Notes: a model not told the origin generated them from the sequence alone. Positions 16,613-29,079 are shown, numbered from the stretch's first letter. The stretch is 64,000 nt of DNA from Methylobrevis albus (GCF_015904235.1 NZ_JADZLT010000048.1:25060-89059), one strand, 5' to 3'. Translations and numbers: made by a program.

Positions 16613-16844
16613 GGCGCGCGAGCAGGTCGGCGAGGCTCACCGTGTCGCTGTCGCCGCGGCGCAGATCCTCGAGGCGCTTTTCGGCGAGGTAGATGTCCTC
16701 GAGGTCATCGAGGTGCTCGAGGATCGCCTCGCGGGCGTAGAAGCTCTTGCTGCGGCCGGTGCGCCGGGCGAGCTCGTCGAGCCGGGCTTCGATATCGGGC
16801 GGCAAGCGCAGGGCCAGCATCGCGGCGGTCTCCGTGGGTGCCAT
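16596..16844 (-). CDS. Ribbon-helix-helix antitoxin (RelB/TraY-like)
   Basis: About 82 aa from MAPTETAAMLALRLPPDIEA; a later ATG eight codons on (16820) would still leave the domain intact. The ribbon-helix-helix MLALRLPPDIEARLDELARRTGRSKSFYAREAILEHL is DNA-binding, and the acidic tail (EDIYLAEKRLEDLRRGDSDTVSLADLLARHG) should wrap the toxin. Antitoxin-first order and overlap with the toxin are typical. The pair probably autoregulates. Confidence 0.85.
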   Translation of the reverse strand: MAPTETAAMLALRLPPDIEARLDELARRTGRSKSFYAREAILEHLDDLEDIYLAEKRLEDLRRGDSDTVSLADLLARHGLPD

Positions 16845-16905
16845 ACACGTATAGCACAGGGAGGTCCGCGGCGACACGCCTCCGATGCGTCCGCGAACGC
16901 GCCCC

Positions 16906-18045
16906 CTACTCCCCCTCCCCCAGTCGCGGCGCGCCCTTCGTGTACTCCAGCGGGGTCTTCGAAAAGCGGATCGGGGTGCGGACCTGCGGGACCGTGCCGC
17001 CGGCGACGCCGGTGACGGGGAGGTCGAGGCGGAGTTCGCGGTGGAGGATCTGCGGGTCGGCGAAGACCTGGTCGACGGTGTTGATCGGCCCGGCGGGGAT
17101 GCCGGCGGCTTCCAGCCGGGCGAGGATGTCGTCGCGCGGCAACTGGCTGAGCAGCGGTTCCAGCAGCGGGATCAGGCGGGCGCGGTTCTGCACGCGGGCG
17201 CCGTTGGTGCGGAAGGCCGGATCGTCGCGCAGACCTGGCACGCCGAGCATGTCGCAGAGCCGGGCGAACTGGCCGTCGTTGCCGCAGGCGAGAATCATGT
17301 GGCCGTCGGCGACGGCAAACACCTGGTAGGGCACGATGTTCGGATGGGCGTTGCCGAGGCGGCGCGGCGCCTTGCCGGAGACGAGATAGTTCTGCGCCTG
17401 GTTGGCGAGCACGCCGACGAGCGTATCGTAGAGCGCCATGTCGATGTGCTGGCCCTCGCCGGTCTTCTCGCGGTGGAGCAGCGCCGCCTGGATCGCGACG
17501 GTCGAATAGAGCCCGGTGTAGAGGTCGGCGACCGCGACGCCGACCTTCTGCGGCTCGCCGTCGGGCGCGCCGGTGAGGTCCATGTAGCCGCTCATGCCCT
17601 GGATGATGAAGTCGTAGCCGGCGCGCGACGCATAGGGCCCGTCCTGGCCGAAGCCGGTGATCGAGCAGTAGACGAGCCGCGGGTTGAGCGCGGCGAGGCT
17701 GTCGTAGTCGAGGCCGTGGCGCTTCAGGCCGCCGACCTTGAAGTTCTCGATCAGCACGTCTGACTCGGCCGCGAGCCGGCGCACCAGCGCGCGGCCCTCC
17801 TCGGAGCGGAAGTCGGCGATGACGGAGCGTTTGCCGCGGTTGGCGGCGTGGAAGTAGGCCGCGTCGCCGGGGGTGCCGTCGTCGTTGGTGACGAAGGGCG
17901 GGCCCCAGGTGCGGGTGTCGTCGCCTTCCGGCGCCTCGACCTTCACCACCTCCGCGCCGAGGTCGGCGAGGATCTGGCCGCACCACGGGCCGGCGAGGAT
18001 GCGGGCGAGTTCGAGGACGCGAACACCTTGCAAGGGACCGGGCAT
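16906..18045 (-). CDS. CaiB/BaiF family (class III) CoA-transferase
   Basis: A 379-aa CoA-transferase that moves CoA between two carboxylic acids. Conserved N-terminal GVRVLELARILAGPWCGQILADLGAEVVKVE is followed by the expected catalytic Asp, D174, in VGVAVADLYTG. The C-terminal domain (PAGPINTVDQVFADPQ, TPIRFSKTPLEY) is complete. The ATG at 18045 was chosen from MPGPLQGVRVLE. Acyl substrate cannot be told from sequence. It is transcribed divergently from pepN across a 229-bp gap. Confidence 0.92.
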   Translation of the reverse strand: MPGPLQGVRVLELARILAGPWCGQILADLGAEVVKVEAPEGDDTRTWGPPFVTNDDGTPGDAAYFHAANRGKRSVIADFRSEEGRALVRRLAAESDVLIENFKVGGLKRHGLDYDSLAALNPRLVYCSITGFGQDGPYASRAGYDFIIQGMSGYMDLTGAPDGEPQKVGVAVADLYTGLYSTVAIQAALLHREKTGEGQHIDMALYDTLVGVLANQAQNYLVSGKAPRRLGNAHPNIVPYQVFAVADGHMILACGNDGQFARLCDMLGVPGLRDDPAFRTNGARVQNRARLIPLLEPLLSQLPRDDILARLEAAGIPAGPINTVDQVFADPQILHRELRLDLPVTGVAGGTVPQVRTPIRFSKTPLEYTKGAPRLGEGE

Positions 18046-18274
18046 CGGAACTCCATCGGACGGAAACATTCGTAGGCGAATAAACCCGGCGCAGGTGGGC
18101 TGCAAGGTGGCGTGGCGCCGGCTGCCGCTCGGCAAAACCCGAACGCCCCATCAACCAAGCCGGCACCGGACGCCGCCACCGTGTTGCCTGCATCGGTGGC
18201 GACGGTTAGACCATGCCTTTCCGGCCGTTCCAACGCCTGACGGCGCCGCGGCCGATCACAGTCCGGAACAATCT

Positions 18275-20920
18275 ATGCGCACCGACATCGCCACGCCCGT
18301 CCGCCTCGCCGATTATACCCCAAGTGCCTACGCCATCGACGGGGTGCGGCTCGACTTCGCGCTCGACATCGCGGCGAGCGTGGTGACGGCGGAGATCGGC
18401 TTTGCCCGGCGCGAGGGCACGGCGGCGGGGGCGCCGCTGGTGCTCGACGGCGACGAACTCACCCTCGCAAGCCTGCTGGTCGACGGCGTCGAGGTGCCGG
18501 CGGACGGCTACACCGCAGCACCGGACGGGCTGACGCTGCATACGCCGCCGGCCGAGCCGTTCACGCTGACGATCGTCACCAGGCTCAATCCGTCGGCGAA
18601 CACCAAGCTGATGGGCCTCTACCGCACGGGCGGCAACTGGTGCACCCAGTGCGAGGCGGAAGGCTTCCGCCGCATCACCTATTTCCTCGACCGGCCGGAC
18701 GTGCTCGCCGTCTACACCGTGCGCATCGAGGCGCCGCTGGCCGAAGCCCCGGTGCTGCTCGCCAACGGCAATCCGGTGGAGAGCGGCCCGGTGCCCGGCA
18801 CCGACCGGCACTTCGCCGTCTGGCACGACCCGCACCCGAAGCCTTCGTACCTGTTCGCCCTCGTCGCGGGGGATCTCGGCCTCGTCGAGGACAGCTTCGT
18901 CACCATGTCGGGCCGCACCGTGCAGCTCGGCATCTATGTCGAGCACGGCAACGAGCCGCGCTGCGGCTATGCGATGGACGCGCTGAAGCGCTCGATGCGC
19001 TGGGACGAAACCGCCTTCGGCCGGGAGTACGACCTCGACGTGTTCAACATCGTTGCGGTGTCGGACTTCAACATGGGCGCGATGGAGAACAAGGGTCTCA
19101 ATGTCTTCAACGACAAATACGTGCTCGCCGACCAGGACGTCGCCACCGACCAGGACTACGGCGGCATCGAGGCCGTCATCGCGCACGAATACTTCCACAA
19201 CTGGACCGGCAACCGCATCACCTGCCGCGACTGGTTCCAGCTCTGCCTGAAGGAAGGGCTGACCGTCTTCCGCGACCAGGAGTTCACCGCCGACATGCGC
19301 TCGCGGCCGGTGAAGCGGATTTCGGACGTGCGGCTGCTGCGCAGCCACCAGTTCCCGGAGGACGGCGGGCCGCTGGCGCATTCGGTGCGGCCGGAAGTCT
19401 ACAAGGAAATCAGCAACTTCTATACGGCGACGATCTATGAGAAGGGCTCGGAGGTCATCCGGCTGCTGAAGACGCTGATCGGCGACGACGCCTTCAAGGC
19501 CGGCATGGACCTCTACTTCGACCGGCACGACGGCGACGCCGCGACGATCGAGGATTTCGTCGCGTGCTTTGCGGAAGCCTCGGGGCGCGACCTGTCGCAG
19601 TTCATGCTGTGGTACCGCCAGGCCGGCACGCCGGTGCTCGACATCCGCGACCACTACGACCCGGTCCGCAAGGAATACCGGCTGACGCTGGCGCAGACGC
19701 TCGCGCCGAGCCCCGGCCAGCCGACCAAGCTGCCGATGGTGCTGCCGGTGCGCTTCGGCCTCGTCGGCCCGAACGGCGGCGACATGGCGATCACGGCGGT
19801 GAGCGGCGCCGAGGTGAACGGCGACGTCATCGTGCTCGACCAGCCGGTGCACGAGATCGTCTTCTCCGGCATCGGCGAGCGGCCGGTGCCGTCGCTGCTG
19901 CGCGGCTTCTCCGCGCCGGTGCGGCCGGTGTTCAACCTGCCGATGTCGGACATCCTGTTCCTGATGCGGCACGACAGCGACCCGTTCAATCGCTGGCAGT
20001 CGGGCTCGACGATCGCGATGTACCTGCTCACCGCGGCAGCGCAGACGTTCGCCGCCGGCGGCACGCCGGAGATCGATCCCGCCTATGTGGCGGCGCTCGG
20101 CGAGATCGCCGGTGACGAAGGGCTCGATCCGGCGTTCCGCGCGCTGATGCTGGCGCTGCCGCAGGAGAACGACATCGCCCGCGAGATCGGCGACAACGTC
20201 GATCCGGACGCGGTGGCGCGGGCTTACCGCTTCGTGCGGCGCGAACTCGGCAGCCGGCTCGCGGCCAGCCTCGACGCCGTGCTCGGCGAGTACGGCCAGA
20301 GCGCGCCTTACGCGCCGGACGCCGCCGGCGCCGGCCGGCGGGCGCTCGCCAACGCCGCGCTCGACCTGCGCGCCGCCTCGGGCGACCCGGAAGCGATCTT
20401 CGCCGTCGTCGAGCGCTTCGAGACGGCGACCAACATGACCGACCGGATCGCGGCGCTGTCGAGCCTCGTGCAGAACGGCGCGACGGAGGCACCGCGGGCG
20501 CTCGCCGCCTTCTACGAGCGTTTCTCGAAGGTGCCGCTGGTGGTCGACAAATGGCTCGCCGTGCAGGCGGCGGCGCCCGGCACCGCGACGCTGGACGCCG
20601 TGAAGGCGCTGACGCAGCACCCGGCGTTCTCGTTCCGCAACCCGAACCGCATCCGCTCGCTGGTCGGCACCTTCGCCTCCGGCAACCCGGCGGCGTTCGG
20701 GCGGGCCGACGGCGCCGGCTTCGACTTCGTCGCCGACGTGGTGCTCAGGCTCGACGAGACCAACCCGCAGGTGGCGGCGCGGCTGCTGGTCAGCTTCCGC
20801 TCCTGGCGCTCGCTGGAGCCCGGGCGGCGCGCGAAGGCACAGGCGGCGCTGGAGCGCATCGTCGCCAAGCCCGAGCTCTCCCGCGACGTGCGCGACATCG
20901 CCGAGCGCTCGCTCGCCTGA
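18275..20920 (+). CDS. pepN: Aminopeptidase N (M1 family)
   Basis: An 881-aa zinc aminopeptidase that trims N-terminal residues from peptides in the cytosol. Visible are the exopeptidase motif GAMEN at 268-272 and the zinc site HEYFHNW with HEXXH at 304-308, with the third ligand Glu about 19 residues on (LKEGLTVFRDQEF). Length fits proteobacterial PepN. The ATG at 18275 starts MRTDIATPVRLADYTPSAY; the long in-frame extension upstream runs antisense to the CoA-transferase and is not family-like. Confidence 0.96.
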   Translation: MRTDIATPVRLADYTPSAYAIDGVRLDFALDIAASVVTAEIGFARREGTAAGAPLVLDGDELTLASLLVDGVEVPADGYTAAPDGLTLHTPPAEPFTLTIVTRLNPSANTKLMGLYRTGGNWCTQCEAEGFRRITYFLDRPDVLAVYTVRIEAPLAEAPVLLANGNPVESGPVPGTDRHFAVWHDPHPKPSYLFALVAGDLGLVEDSFVTMSGRTVQLGIYVEHGNEPRCGYAMDALKRSMRWDETAFGREYDLDVFNIVAVSDFNMGAMENKGLNVFNDKYVLADQDVATDQDYGGIEAVIAHEYFHNWTGNRITCRDWFQLCLKEGLTVFRDQEFTADMRSRPVKRISDVRLLRSHQFPEDGGPLAHSVRPEVYKEISNFYTATIYEKGSEVIRLLKTLIGDDAFKAGMDLYFDRHDGDAATIEDFVACFAEASGRDLSQFMLWYRQAGTPVLDIRDHYDPVRKEYRLTLAQTLAPSPGQPTKLPMVLPVRFGLVGPNGGDMAITAVSGAEVNGDVIVLDQPVHEIVFSGIGERPVPSLLRGFSAPVRPVFNLPMSDILFLMRHDSDPFNRWQSGSTIAMYLLTAAAQTFAAGGTPEIDPAYVAALGEIAGDEGLDPAFRALMLALPQENDIAREIGDNVDPDAVARAYRFVRRELGSRLAASLDAVLGEYGQSAPYAPDAAGAGRRALANAALDLRAASGDPEAIFAVVERFETATNMTDRIAALSSLVQNGATEAPRALAAFYERFSKVPLVVDKWLAVQAAAPGTATLDAVKALTQHPAFSFRNPNRIRSLVGTFASGNPAAFGRADGAGFDFVADVVLRLDETNPQVAARLLVSFRSWRSLEPGRRAKAQAALERIVAKPELSRDVRDIAERSLA

Positions 20921-21078
20921 GGCTTTCCGCGGCAGGCGAAGGTCTGCCGCGAAATAGTCCAAATTGATGGCGCTTGCCTCTGGACAAGGTGATTCTCCGC
21001 GATTCACACTGGTCTCGATTCGGGGCGTATTCCCGGTCCTCCACCTAGTCGCGCGTAGGCACCCAGAGGGGACGAGCG

Positions 21079-23496
<2,418 letters not shown>

Positions 23497-23572
23497 GGGG
23501 GAATGGTTTTTCGGGGCCCGGGCTCCCTAGTGCCGACCGTGAGGCTTTTCCTGGGTTTGCCCCCCTCCCCGC

Positions 23573-23710
23573 CCTCACCCTGAGGAGGCCCGGAACGGGC
23601 CGTCTCGAAGGGCGGGGGCGGCCCCGTTGTTCCCTGCCGCCACAGGGGCGACCACCGTGGCCACCTCGTCCTTCGAGACGCGCCGCTGCGCGGCGCTCCT
23701 CAGGATGAGG
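23573..23710. repeat. Inverted-repeat element between kinase and glnE
   Basis: The left part (about 23573-23623, CCTGAGGAGGCCC and CGTCTCGAAGG) is inverse to the right part (23659-23710, CCTTCGAGACG and GGCGCTCCTCAGGATGAGG), with several mismatches. The right arm carries its own CGCCGCTGCGCGGCG palindrome. This CTGAGGAG/CTCGAAGG pattern is a familiar dispersed repeat in Rhizobiales genomes. It lies in the 290-bp gap between two convergent genes, where it may act as a termination barrier. Confidence 0.7.
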
Positions 23711-23786
23711 TGGGACAGAGGTCGGTCAGATTGGCGCCCGTGGATCAATCTGAAAGTGGTTGATCAACGCAGTGCGGCCCGGCCCG

Positions 23787-26700
23787 TCAAGCGCCCTGCG
23801 GCGCCTCGCCCGGCGGCTTCGGCTCCGCCTCGGGTTTGCGCGCGACCTTCCCCACCACCTTTTCGAACACCCCTCGCACGGCGGCCTGGGTCGCGGCGAG
23901 GTGCGCCTCCAGCGTCGCGATGCTCGGCATTTCGCCGGCGCGGACGACGAGGTCGAGGAAGCCGCGCGGGGCGTCGGCGACCTTGAAGTTGCCTTCGATG
24001 GCGAGGCGGATCAGCTGGGTGAGGTCGCTGTAGAGCGTCAGCGCCGGGATCAGCACGTCGGCATCCACGGCCTCCAGCACGCCGGCCTCCGCCGCGGCCC
24101 GCAACGCCGCCTCGGTCGAGGTCGACAGGATCTCCGGGTGATCGTGGCCGTGCAGGAGTTCCAGAGCCTGCGCCACGAACTCGACGTCGAACAGGCCGCC
24201 GGGGGCGAGCTTCAGGTCCCAGATGTCCTTCGCCGGCCGGTCGGTCTCGACCCGGGCGCGCATGTCGGCGATGTCGAGCAGTGTCGCGGCGCGGTCGCGC
24301 GGCCGGGTCAGCGTCTCGGCGAGCACCGCCTCGATTTCGGCGGCGAAATCCTCCGGTCCGGCGACGACGCGGGCGCGGGTCAGCGCCATGTGCTCCCAGG
24401 TCCACGCGTCCTCGCGCTGGTAGCGCGCGAAGGCGTCGATGCGGGTGGCGAGCGGGCCGGAGTTGCCGGACGGGCGCAGCCGGAAATCGACGTCGTAGAG
24501 CTTGCCCTCCGCCGTCGGCGCCGACAGCGCGGTGACGAGGCGCTGGGTCAGCCTCGCGAAATACTGGCTCGGCGCCAGCGGCTTCGGCCCGTCCGAGGCG
24601 GCGGCCTCGCGGTCGTAGTCGTAGAGCAGGATCAGGTCGAGGTCGGAGGTCGCGGTCATCTCGCGGCCACCGAGCTTGCCGAGCGCGAGCAACGCCATGC
24701 GCCCGCCCGGCACCTTGCCGTGATTGCCCTCGAAGACGGCGACGACGCGGCCGAGCACCGCGCGCAGCAGCGCATCGGCGAGGCGGGCGAAGGCGTCGCC
24801 GGCGCGGCGGGCGGAGAGCGTGCCCGACAGGATGCGCACGCCGATCAGGAACTGCTGCTCGTGCGCGAAGATGCGCGCCCGGTCGAGCGCCTCCTCGAAC
24901 GAGCGGGCCTGCGCCAGCGTCTCGTCGAGGTGGCGGGCGATCTCCTCCTCGTCCGGCACCGCGCCGAAGAAGGCCGGCTCCAGCACTGCGTCCATGACGT
25001 GGGCGCGGCGGGCGACGACCTGGGCGAGCCGCGGCGCCGTGCCCATGATGGTGGCGACGAGGTCGAGCAGATTGGGGTTGGCGCTGAGCAGCGAAAACAG
25101 CTGCACGCCGGTCGGCAGGCGCGAGAGGAAGGTGTCGAAGGCGTTGAAGGCCTGGTCGGCGGCGTCGGTGCGGGCGAAGGCGTCGAGCAGGCGCGGCGTG
25201 ATCTCGGTCAGGATCTCGCGCGTCTTGGTGGAGCGCGTCGCCGGATAGCGGCCGAAGTGCCAGGCGCGGATCGCCCGCGTCACCTCCTCCGGCCGGCTGA
25301 AGCCGAGGCCGCGCAGGGTCTCGATGGTGCCGGGGTCGTCCTCGTCGCCGGTGAACACCATGTTGCCGCCATCGATGGCGAGCGACGCCTCCTGGTCGAA
25401 GAGTTCGCCGTAATGCCCGGTCACCAGCGTCAGCCGTTTCGTCAGCGCCGCGCCGAAGCTCGTCCCGTCGCCGAAGCCGGACAGGCGGGCGATGCGGTCG
25501 AGGCCGGCGGGGGTTTCCGGCAGGCGGTGGGTCTGCTCGTCGTTCACCATCTGGATGCGGTGCTCGACGGTGCGCAGGAAGACGTAGGCCTCGACCAGTT
25601 CGTCGCGCACCTGCGGCTGCAGCCAGCCGAGATCGACGAGGGCGGACAGCATCGGAACCGTCTCGCGGCCGCGCAGTTCGATATTGCGGCCGCCGGCGAT
25701 CAGTTGCTGGGTCTGGACGAAGAACTCGATCTCGCGGATGCCGCCGCGGCCGAGCTTGATGTTGTGGCCGGCGACGGCGATGCGGCCGTGGCCCTTGTGG
25801 GCGTGGATCTGGCGCTTGATCGAGTGGATGTCGCGGATCGAGGCGTAGTCGAGGTATTTGCGCCAGATGAACGGGCCGATCTCGCGCAGGAAGCGATCGC
25901 CCGCGACGATGTCGCCGGCGCAGGGCCGCGCCTTGATCAGCGCCGCGCGCTCCCAGTTCTGGCCGATGCTCTCATAGTAGACGAAGGCGGCGGCGACCGA
26001 GATCGCCATGGCGGTGGCGCCGGGGTCGGGCCGCAGGCGCAGGTCGGTGCGGAAGGAATAGCCGTCGGCGGTGCGGTCCTGCAGGATGCGCACCATGCGG
26101 CGGACGAGGCGGACGAAGAAGGTCGCCGGTTCGACGCCCGGCGCCACCGGGGCGACCTCGGCGTCGTAGAAGACGATCAGGTCGACGTCGCTCGAATAGT
26201 TGAGCTCGAACGCGCCGTGCTTGCCCATGGCGAGCACAATCAGGCCGCTGCCGGCCTCGGGGTCGGCGGGATCGGGCGGCAGGAACTTGCCCTGGGCGGC
26301 GGCCTCGCGCAGCAGGAAGCGGATCGCGGCGGAGACCGAGGCGTCGGCGAGGCGGGTCAGCGCGCCGGTCACTTCGAACAGGCTCCAGACGCCGCCGAGG
26401 TCGGCGAGCGCGATCAGCAGCGCCGCCTCCTGCTTCACCTGGCGCAGCAGGCGCATCGCCTCGGCCTCGGTCGGCGGCACCTCGTCGCCGAGCCGGCCGA
26501 CGAGCGCCGCCATGCGCGCCTCCGGCGCCTCGGTCAGGCAGGCGAGCACCCGCTCGGGCCGGCCGCGCATCAGGTCGCGCAGGAACGGCGCGTTGGCCAT
26601 GGTGGAGACGAGCAAGTCGCGCGCCGCCGGCACGGCGACGAGCAGGTCGGCGAGCGCAGCAGCCTCCGGCGCGGCGACGGCGAGCACGTCGGCGAGGTCG

Positions 26701-26801
26701 GATTCGGCGGCGGCGCGGTCGGGGCCGAACGGCGGGACGTCCCGGATCCGGGCCGCGAGCGCGGCGGCGCCGCGCGGCGTCGCCTCTGCGTCAGCTGACA
26801 T
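23787..26801 (-). CDS. glnE: Bifunctional glutamine synthetase adenylyltransferase/deadenylase
   Basis: A 1004-aa regulator of nitrogen assimilation that adds AMP to, or removes it from, glutamine synthetase in response to PII and glutamine. The two nucleotidyltransferase domains show their signature Asp pairs: NYSSDVDLIVFYD in the N-terminal deadenylase half and TATSDLDLILLYDYD in the C-terminal adenylylase half. Length is normal. The ATG at 26801 (MSADAEATPRG) overlaps the end of the upstream histidine kinase by 11 bp, so translation is probably coupled to the two-component system. Confidence 0.96.
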   Translation of the reverse strand: MSADAEATPRGAAALAARIRDVPPFGPDRAAAESDLADVLAVAAPEAAALADLLVAVPAARDLLVSTMANAPFLRDLMRGRPERVLACLTEAPEARMAALVGRLGDEVPPTEAEAMRLLRQVKQEAALLIALADLGGVWSLFEVTGALTRLADASVSAAIRFLLREAAAQGKFLPPDPADPEAGSGLIVLAMGKHGAFELNYSSDVDLIVFYDAEVAPVAPGVEPATFFVRLVRRMVRILQDRTADGYSFRTDLRLRPDPGATAMAISVAAAFVYYESIGQNWERAALIKARPCAGDIVAGDRFLREIGPFIWRKYLDYASIRDIHSIKRQIHAHKGHGRIAVAGHNIKLGRGGIREIEFFVQTQQLIAGGRNIELRGRETVPMLSALVDLGWLQPQVRDELVEAYVFLRTVEHRIQMVNDEQTHRLPETPAGLDRIARLSGFGDGTSFGAALTKRLTLVTGHYGELFDQEASLAIDGGNMVFTGDEDDPGTIETLRGLGFSRPEEVTRAIRAWHFGRYPATRSTKTREILTEITPRLLDAFARTDAADQAFNAFDTFLSRLPTGVQLFSLLSANPNLLDLVATIMGTAPRLAQVVARRAHVMDAVLEPAFFGAVPDEEEIARHLDETLAQARSFEEALDRARIFAHEQQFLIGVRILSGTLSARRAGDAFARLADALLRAVLGRVVAVFEGNHGKVPGGRMALLALGKLGGREMTATSDLDLILLYDYDREAAASDGPKPLAPSQYFARLTQRLVTALSAPTAEGKLYDVDFRLRPSGNSGPLATRIDAFARYQREDAWTWEHMALTRARVVAGPEDFAAEIEAVLAETLTRPRDRAATLLDIADMRARVETDRPAKDIWDLKLAPGGLFDVEFVAQALELLHGHDHPEILSTSTEAALRAAAEAGVLEAVDADVLIPALTLYSDLTQLIRLAIEGNFKVADAPRGFLDLVVRAGEMPSIATLEAHLAATQAAVRGVFEKVVGKVARKPEAEPKPPGEAPQGA

Positions 26802-28254
26802 GCTGGTCCTCACCCTGTTTCTTCTCGTCCGGCCGGTGCTCGTCGGCCGCCGGCAGCTGAATCACCGCGGCGAGGCCGGGGCCGGCATCGGCGAGGCGGA
26901 AGCTGCCGCCGGAATAGCGCGCGACCGCCGCGACGAGGCTGAGGCCGAGCCCGGAGCCCTGTCGGCTGCGGCTGGCGTCGAGCCGGACGAAGCGCTGCGT
27001 CGCGCGCTCGCGGTCCTGTTCGGGCACGCCCGGCCCCTCGTCGACCACGGAGAGATGCACCAGGGCGCCGGTGCGGCGGCCGACGATGCGGATGCGCGGC
27101 GGCGGTGCGTCCGCCCGGACGGTCTCCGTCTCGGGGTCCGGCAGCGCGTATTTTATCGCGTTGTCGATCAGGTTGGCGAGCGCCTGCGACAGCAGCGCCC
27201 GGTTGGCGTGCACCGGCAGCGGCCCTTCGACGTCGAGTTCGAGCCGGCCGCCGGCGTCCTCGACCACCGGCTCGTAGAGTTCGCCGACGTCGGCGAGCAC
27301 CACGGCGGCGTCGAGGTCGCTCGCGACCTCACCGGCGGACCCGGCCTCGACGCGGGCGATGCGCAGCAGCGCGTCGAAGGTGCGGATCAGCGCATCGGCT
27401 TCCTCGACCGAGGTCTCGATCGCGGCGCGGTAGTCGGCGTCGCTGCGGGCGGTGCGCAGCACGGTCTCGAGGCGGGTGCGCAGGCGGGTGAGCGGCGTCT
27501 TCAGGTCGTGCGCGACGTTGTCGGAGACCTCTTTCAGGCCGACCATCAACTGCTCGATCCGGTCGAGCATGCCGTTGAGGCTGCCGGCGAGGTTGTCGAA
27601 CTCGTCGCCGGAGCCGACGACGTCGAGCCGCCGCGAAAGATCGCCGGAGACGATCCGGCGCGAGGTCTCGGCGACACCCTCGACCCGCTTCAGCACGCGC
27701 CGGCCGACGAAGATCCAGCTCGCGAGCCCGGTGAGCGCGATGACGATGATGGCGAGGCGCACCGAATCGCGGATGACGAGACCGAATTCCTCGCGCTCCG
27801 ACACGTCGCGCCCGACCAGCAGGCGGAAGCCGCCGGGCAGCTGGAACACCTGCACCATCGCGGTGTAGTCGCGCGCGCCATCGCCCTCGAGCCGGCGGTA
27901 GATCACCGGCTGCGGGGTGCCGTCGGAATTGGCGAACACGGTCATCGGCAGGTCGGCGACGTTGCCGACGACGGTGCGGCCGGAGAAGTCGGTGACCATG
28001 TAGAGGCTGGCGCTTGGCCAGCGCGAACGCTGCAGCACGGTCTCGACCAGCCGGCGGATGCCGCCACGGCGATAATCCTCGGTCAGCGAGGCGATCTCGG
28101 CCGAGATCGAGCTCTCCTGCGTGCGCGAGAGCAAGGCCGTCGTGTTGTAGGAGATGTAGCCGAGCAGGAACGCCGTCAGGCCGCCGAAGACGACGAGGTA
28201 CAGCAGCGACAGCTTGAGCGCGGTCGTGCGGAAGAGCCTACGGAGCGCCATCAC
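26791..28254 (-). CDS. Two-component sensor histidine kinase
   Basis: A 487-aa inner-membrane kinase. TM1 is at about 13-33 and TM2 at about 164-184, giving a periplasmic loop of about 130 residues. A HAMP domain (about 185-240) is followed by HisKA with H249 in NVAHDLKTPLTRLRTRLE and a HATPase domain (LANLIDNAIKY, DEGPGVPEQD, GSGLGLSLVAAV). It overlaps the response regulator gene upstream by 17 bp and glnE downstream by 11 bp. Its place behind degP suggests an envelope signal, which is inference. A second ATG one codon in is an alternative start. Confidence 0.92.
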   Translation of the reverse strand: MMALRRLFRTTALKLSLLYLVVFGGLTAFLLGYISYNTTALLSRTQESSISAEIASLTEDYRRGGIRRLVETVLQRSRWPSASLYMVTDFSGRTVVGNVADLPMTVFANSDGTPQPVIYRRLEGDGARDYTAMVQVFQLPGGFRLLVGRDVSEREEFGLVIRDSVRLAIIVIALTGLASWIFVGRRVLKRVEGVAETSRRIVSGDLSRRLDVVGSGDEFDNLAGSLNGMLDRIEQLMVGLKEVSDNVAHDLKTPLTRLRTRLETVLRTARSDADYRAAIETSVEEADALIRTFDALLRIARVEAGSAGEVASDLDAAVVLADVGELYEPVVEDAGGRLELDVEGPLPVHANRALLSQALANLIDNAIKYALPDPETETVRADAPPPRIRIVGRRTGALVHLSVVDEGPGVPEQDRERATQRFVRLDASRSRQGSGLGLSLVAAVARYSGGSFRLADAGPGLAAVIQLPAADEHRPDEKKQGEDQHVS

Positions 28255-28918
28255 GGATCATGTATCCCGCGCCGCGGATCGTGTGCAGCATGGGCTGGTC
28301 GAAGCCCTTGTCGATCTTGGCGCGCAGCCGCGAGATATGCACGTCGATGACGTTGGTCTGCGGGTCGAAATGATAGTCCCAGACGTTCTCGAGCAGCATG
28401 GTGCGCGTCACCACCTGGCCGGCGTGGCGCATCAGATATTCGAGCAGGCGGAACTCGCGCGGCTGCAGCGGAATGTCGACGCTGCCGCGCTGGCAGGCGT
28501 GGGCGAGTCGGTCGAGCACCAGTTCACCGCAGCGATACTGCGTCTCGACCTCGACGGGGCGATTGCGGCGGGCGAGCACCTCGACGCGGGCGAGCAGCTC
28601 GGAAAAGGCATAGGGCTTGGTGAGATAGTCGTCGCCGCCGGCGCGCAGGCCCGCGACGCGGTCGTCGACCTGGCCGAGGGCGGAGAGGATCAGCACCGGC
28701 GTGGAATCACCGCGGCGGCGCATGTCGTCGACGATGGAGAGGCCGTCGCGCTTCGGCAACATCCGGTCGACGACCACGACCTCGAACCCACCGGCGGCCG
28801 CCTGCGCCTGTCCGTCGTCACCGTCCGCCGCATGCACCACGGCATGGCCCGCGTCTTCGAGCGCCTTGACGAGATAACCCGCCGCTTCCCGGTCGTCCTC
28901 GATCACCAGAATCCGCAT
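28238..28918 (-). CDS. OmpR/PhoB-family response regulator
   Basis: A 226-aa regulator. The receiver domain has the acidic pocket (VIEDD), phospho-acceptor D51 in VVVVDRMLP and Lys in YLTKPY; the winged-helix DNA-binding domain occupies the C-terminal half (PREFRLLEYLMRHAG, NVIDVHISRLRAKID, IRGAGYMI). The ATG at 28918 gives the family start MRILVIEDD. Partner of the overlapping kinase downstream. It lies 221 bp below degP, past a hairpin at 29052-29079, so it may have its own promoter. Confidence 0.93.
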   Translation of the reverse strand: MRILVIEDDREAAGYLVKALEDAGHAVVHAADGDDGQAQAAAGGFEVVVVDRMLPKRDGLSIVDDMRRRGDSTPVLILSALGQVDDRVAGLRAGGDDYLTKPYAFSELLARVEVLARRNRPVEVETQYRCGELVLDRLAHACQRGSVDIPLQPREFRLLEYLMRHAGQVVTRTMLLENVWDYHFDPQTNVIDVHISRLRAKIDKGFDQPMLHTIRGAGYMIRDGAP

Positions 28919-29051
28919 TGCCCGCCCGTATCGCCCTTTCGAGCCCCCCACCGGCCGGACTTCCCGGGCCGAGGCTCATCTCTAGAGCAAATCGCCGAGC
29001 GGCGAAAATGACATTGAGGACAGGAACCGCCGCAGGGGCCGAAACGACGAA

Positions 29052-29079
29052 CCGCAGGCCACCGGTAGATGGCCTGCGG
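29052..29079 (-). terminator. Hairpin after degP
   Basis: Perfect 10-bp arms CCGCAGGCCA / TGGCCTGCGG are separated by an 8-base loop, about 60 bp after the degP stop on the minus strand. The downstream minus-strand sequence is only mildly T-rich, so it could be a terminator or an RNA-stability hairpin between degP and the two-component genes. Confidence 0.5.
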
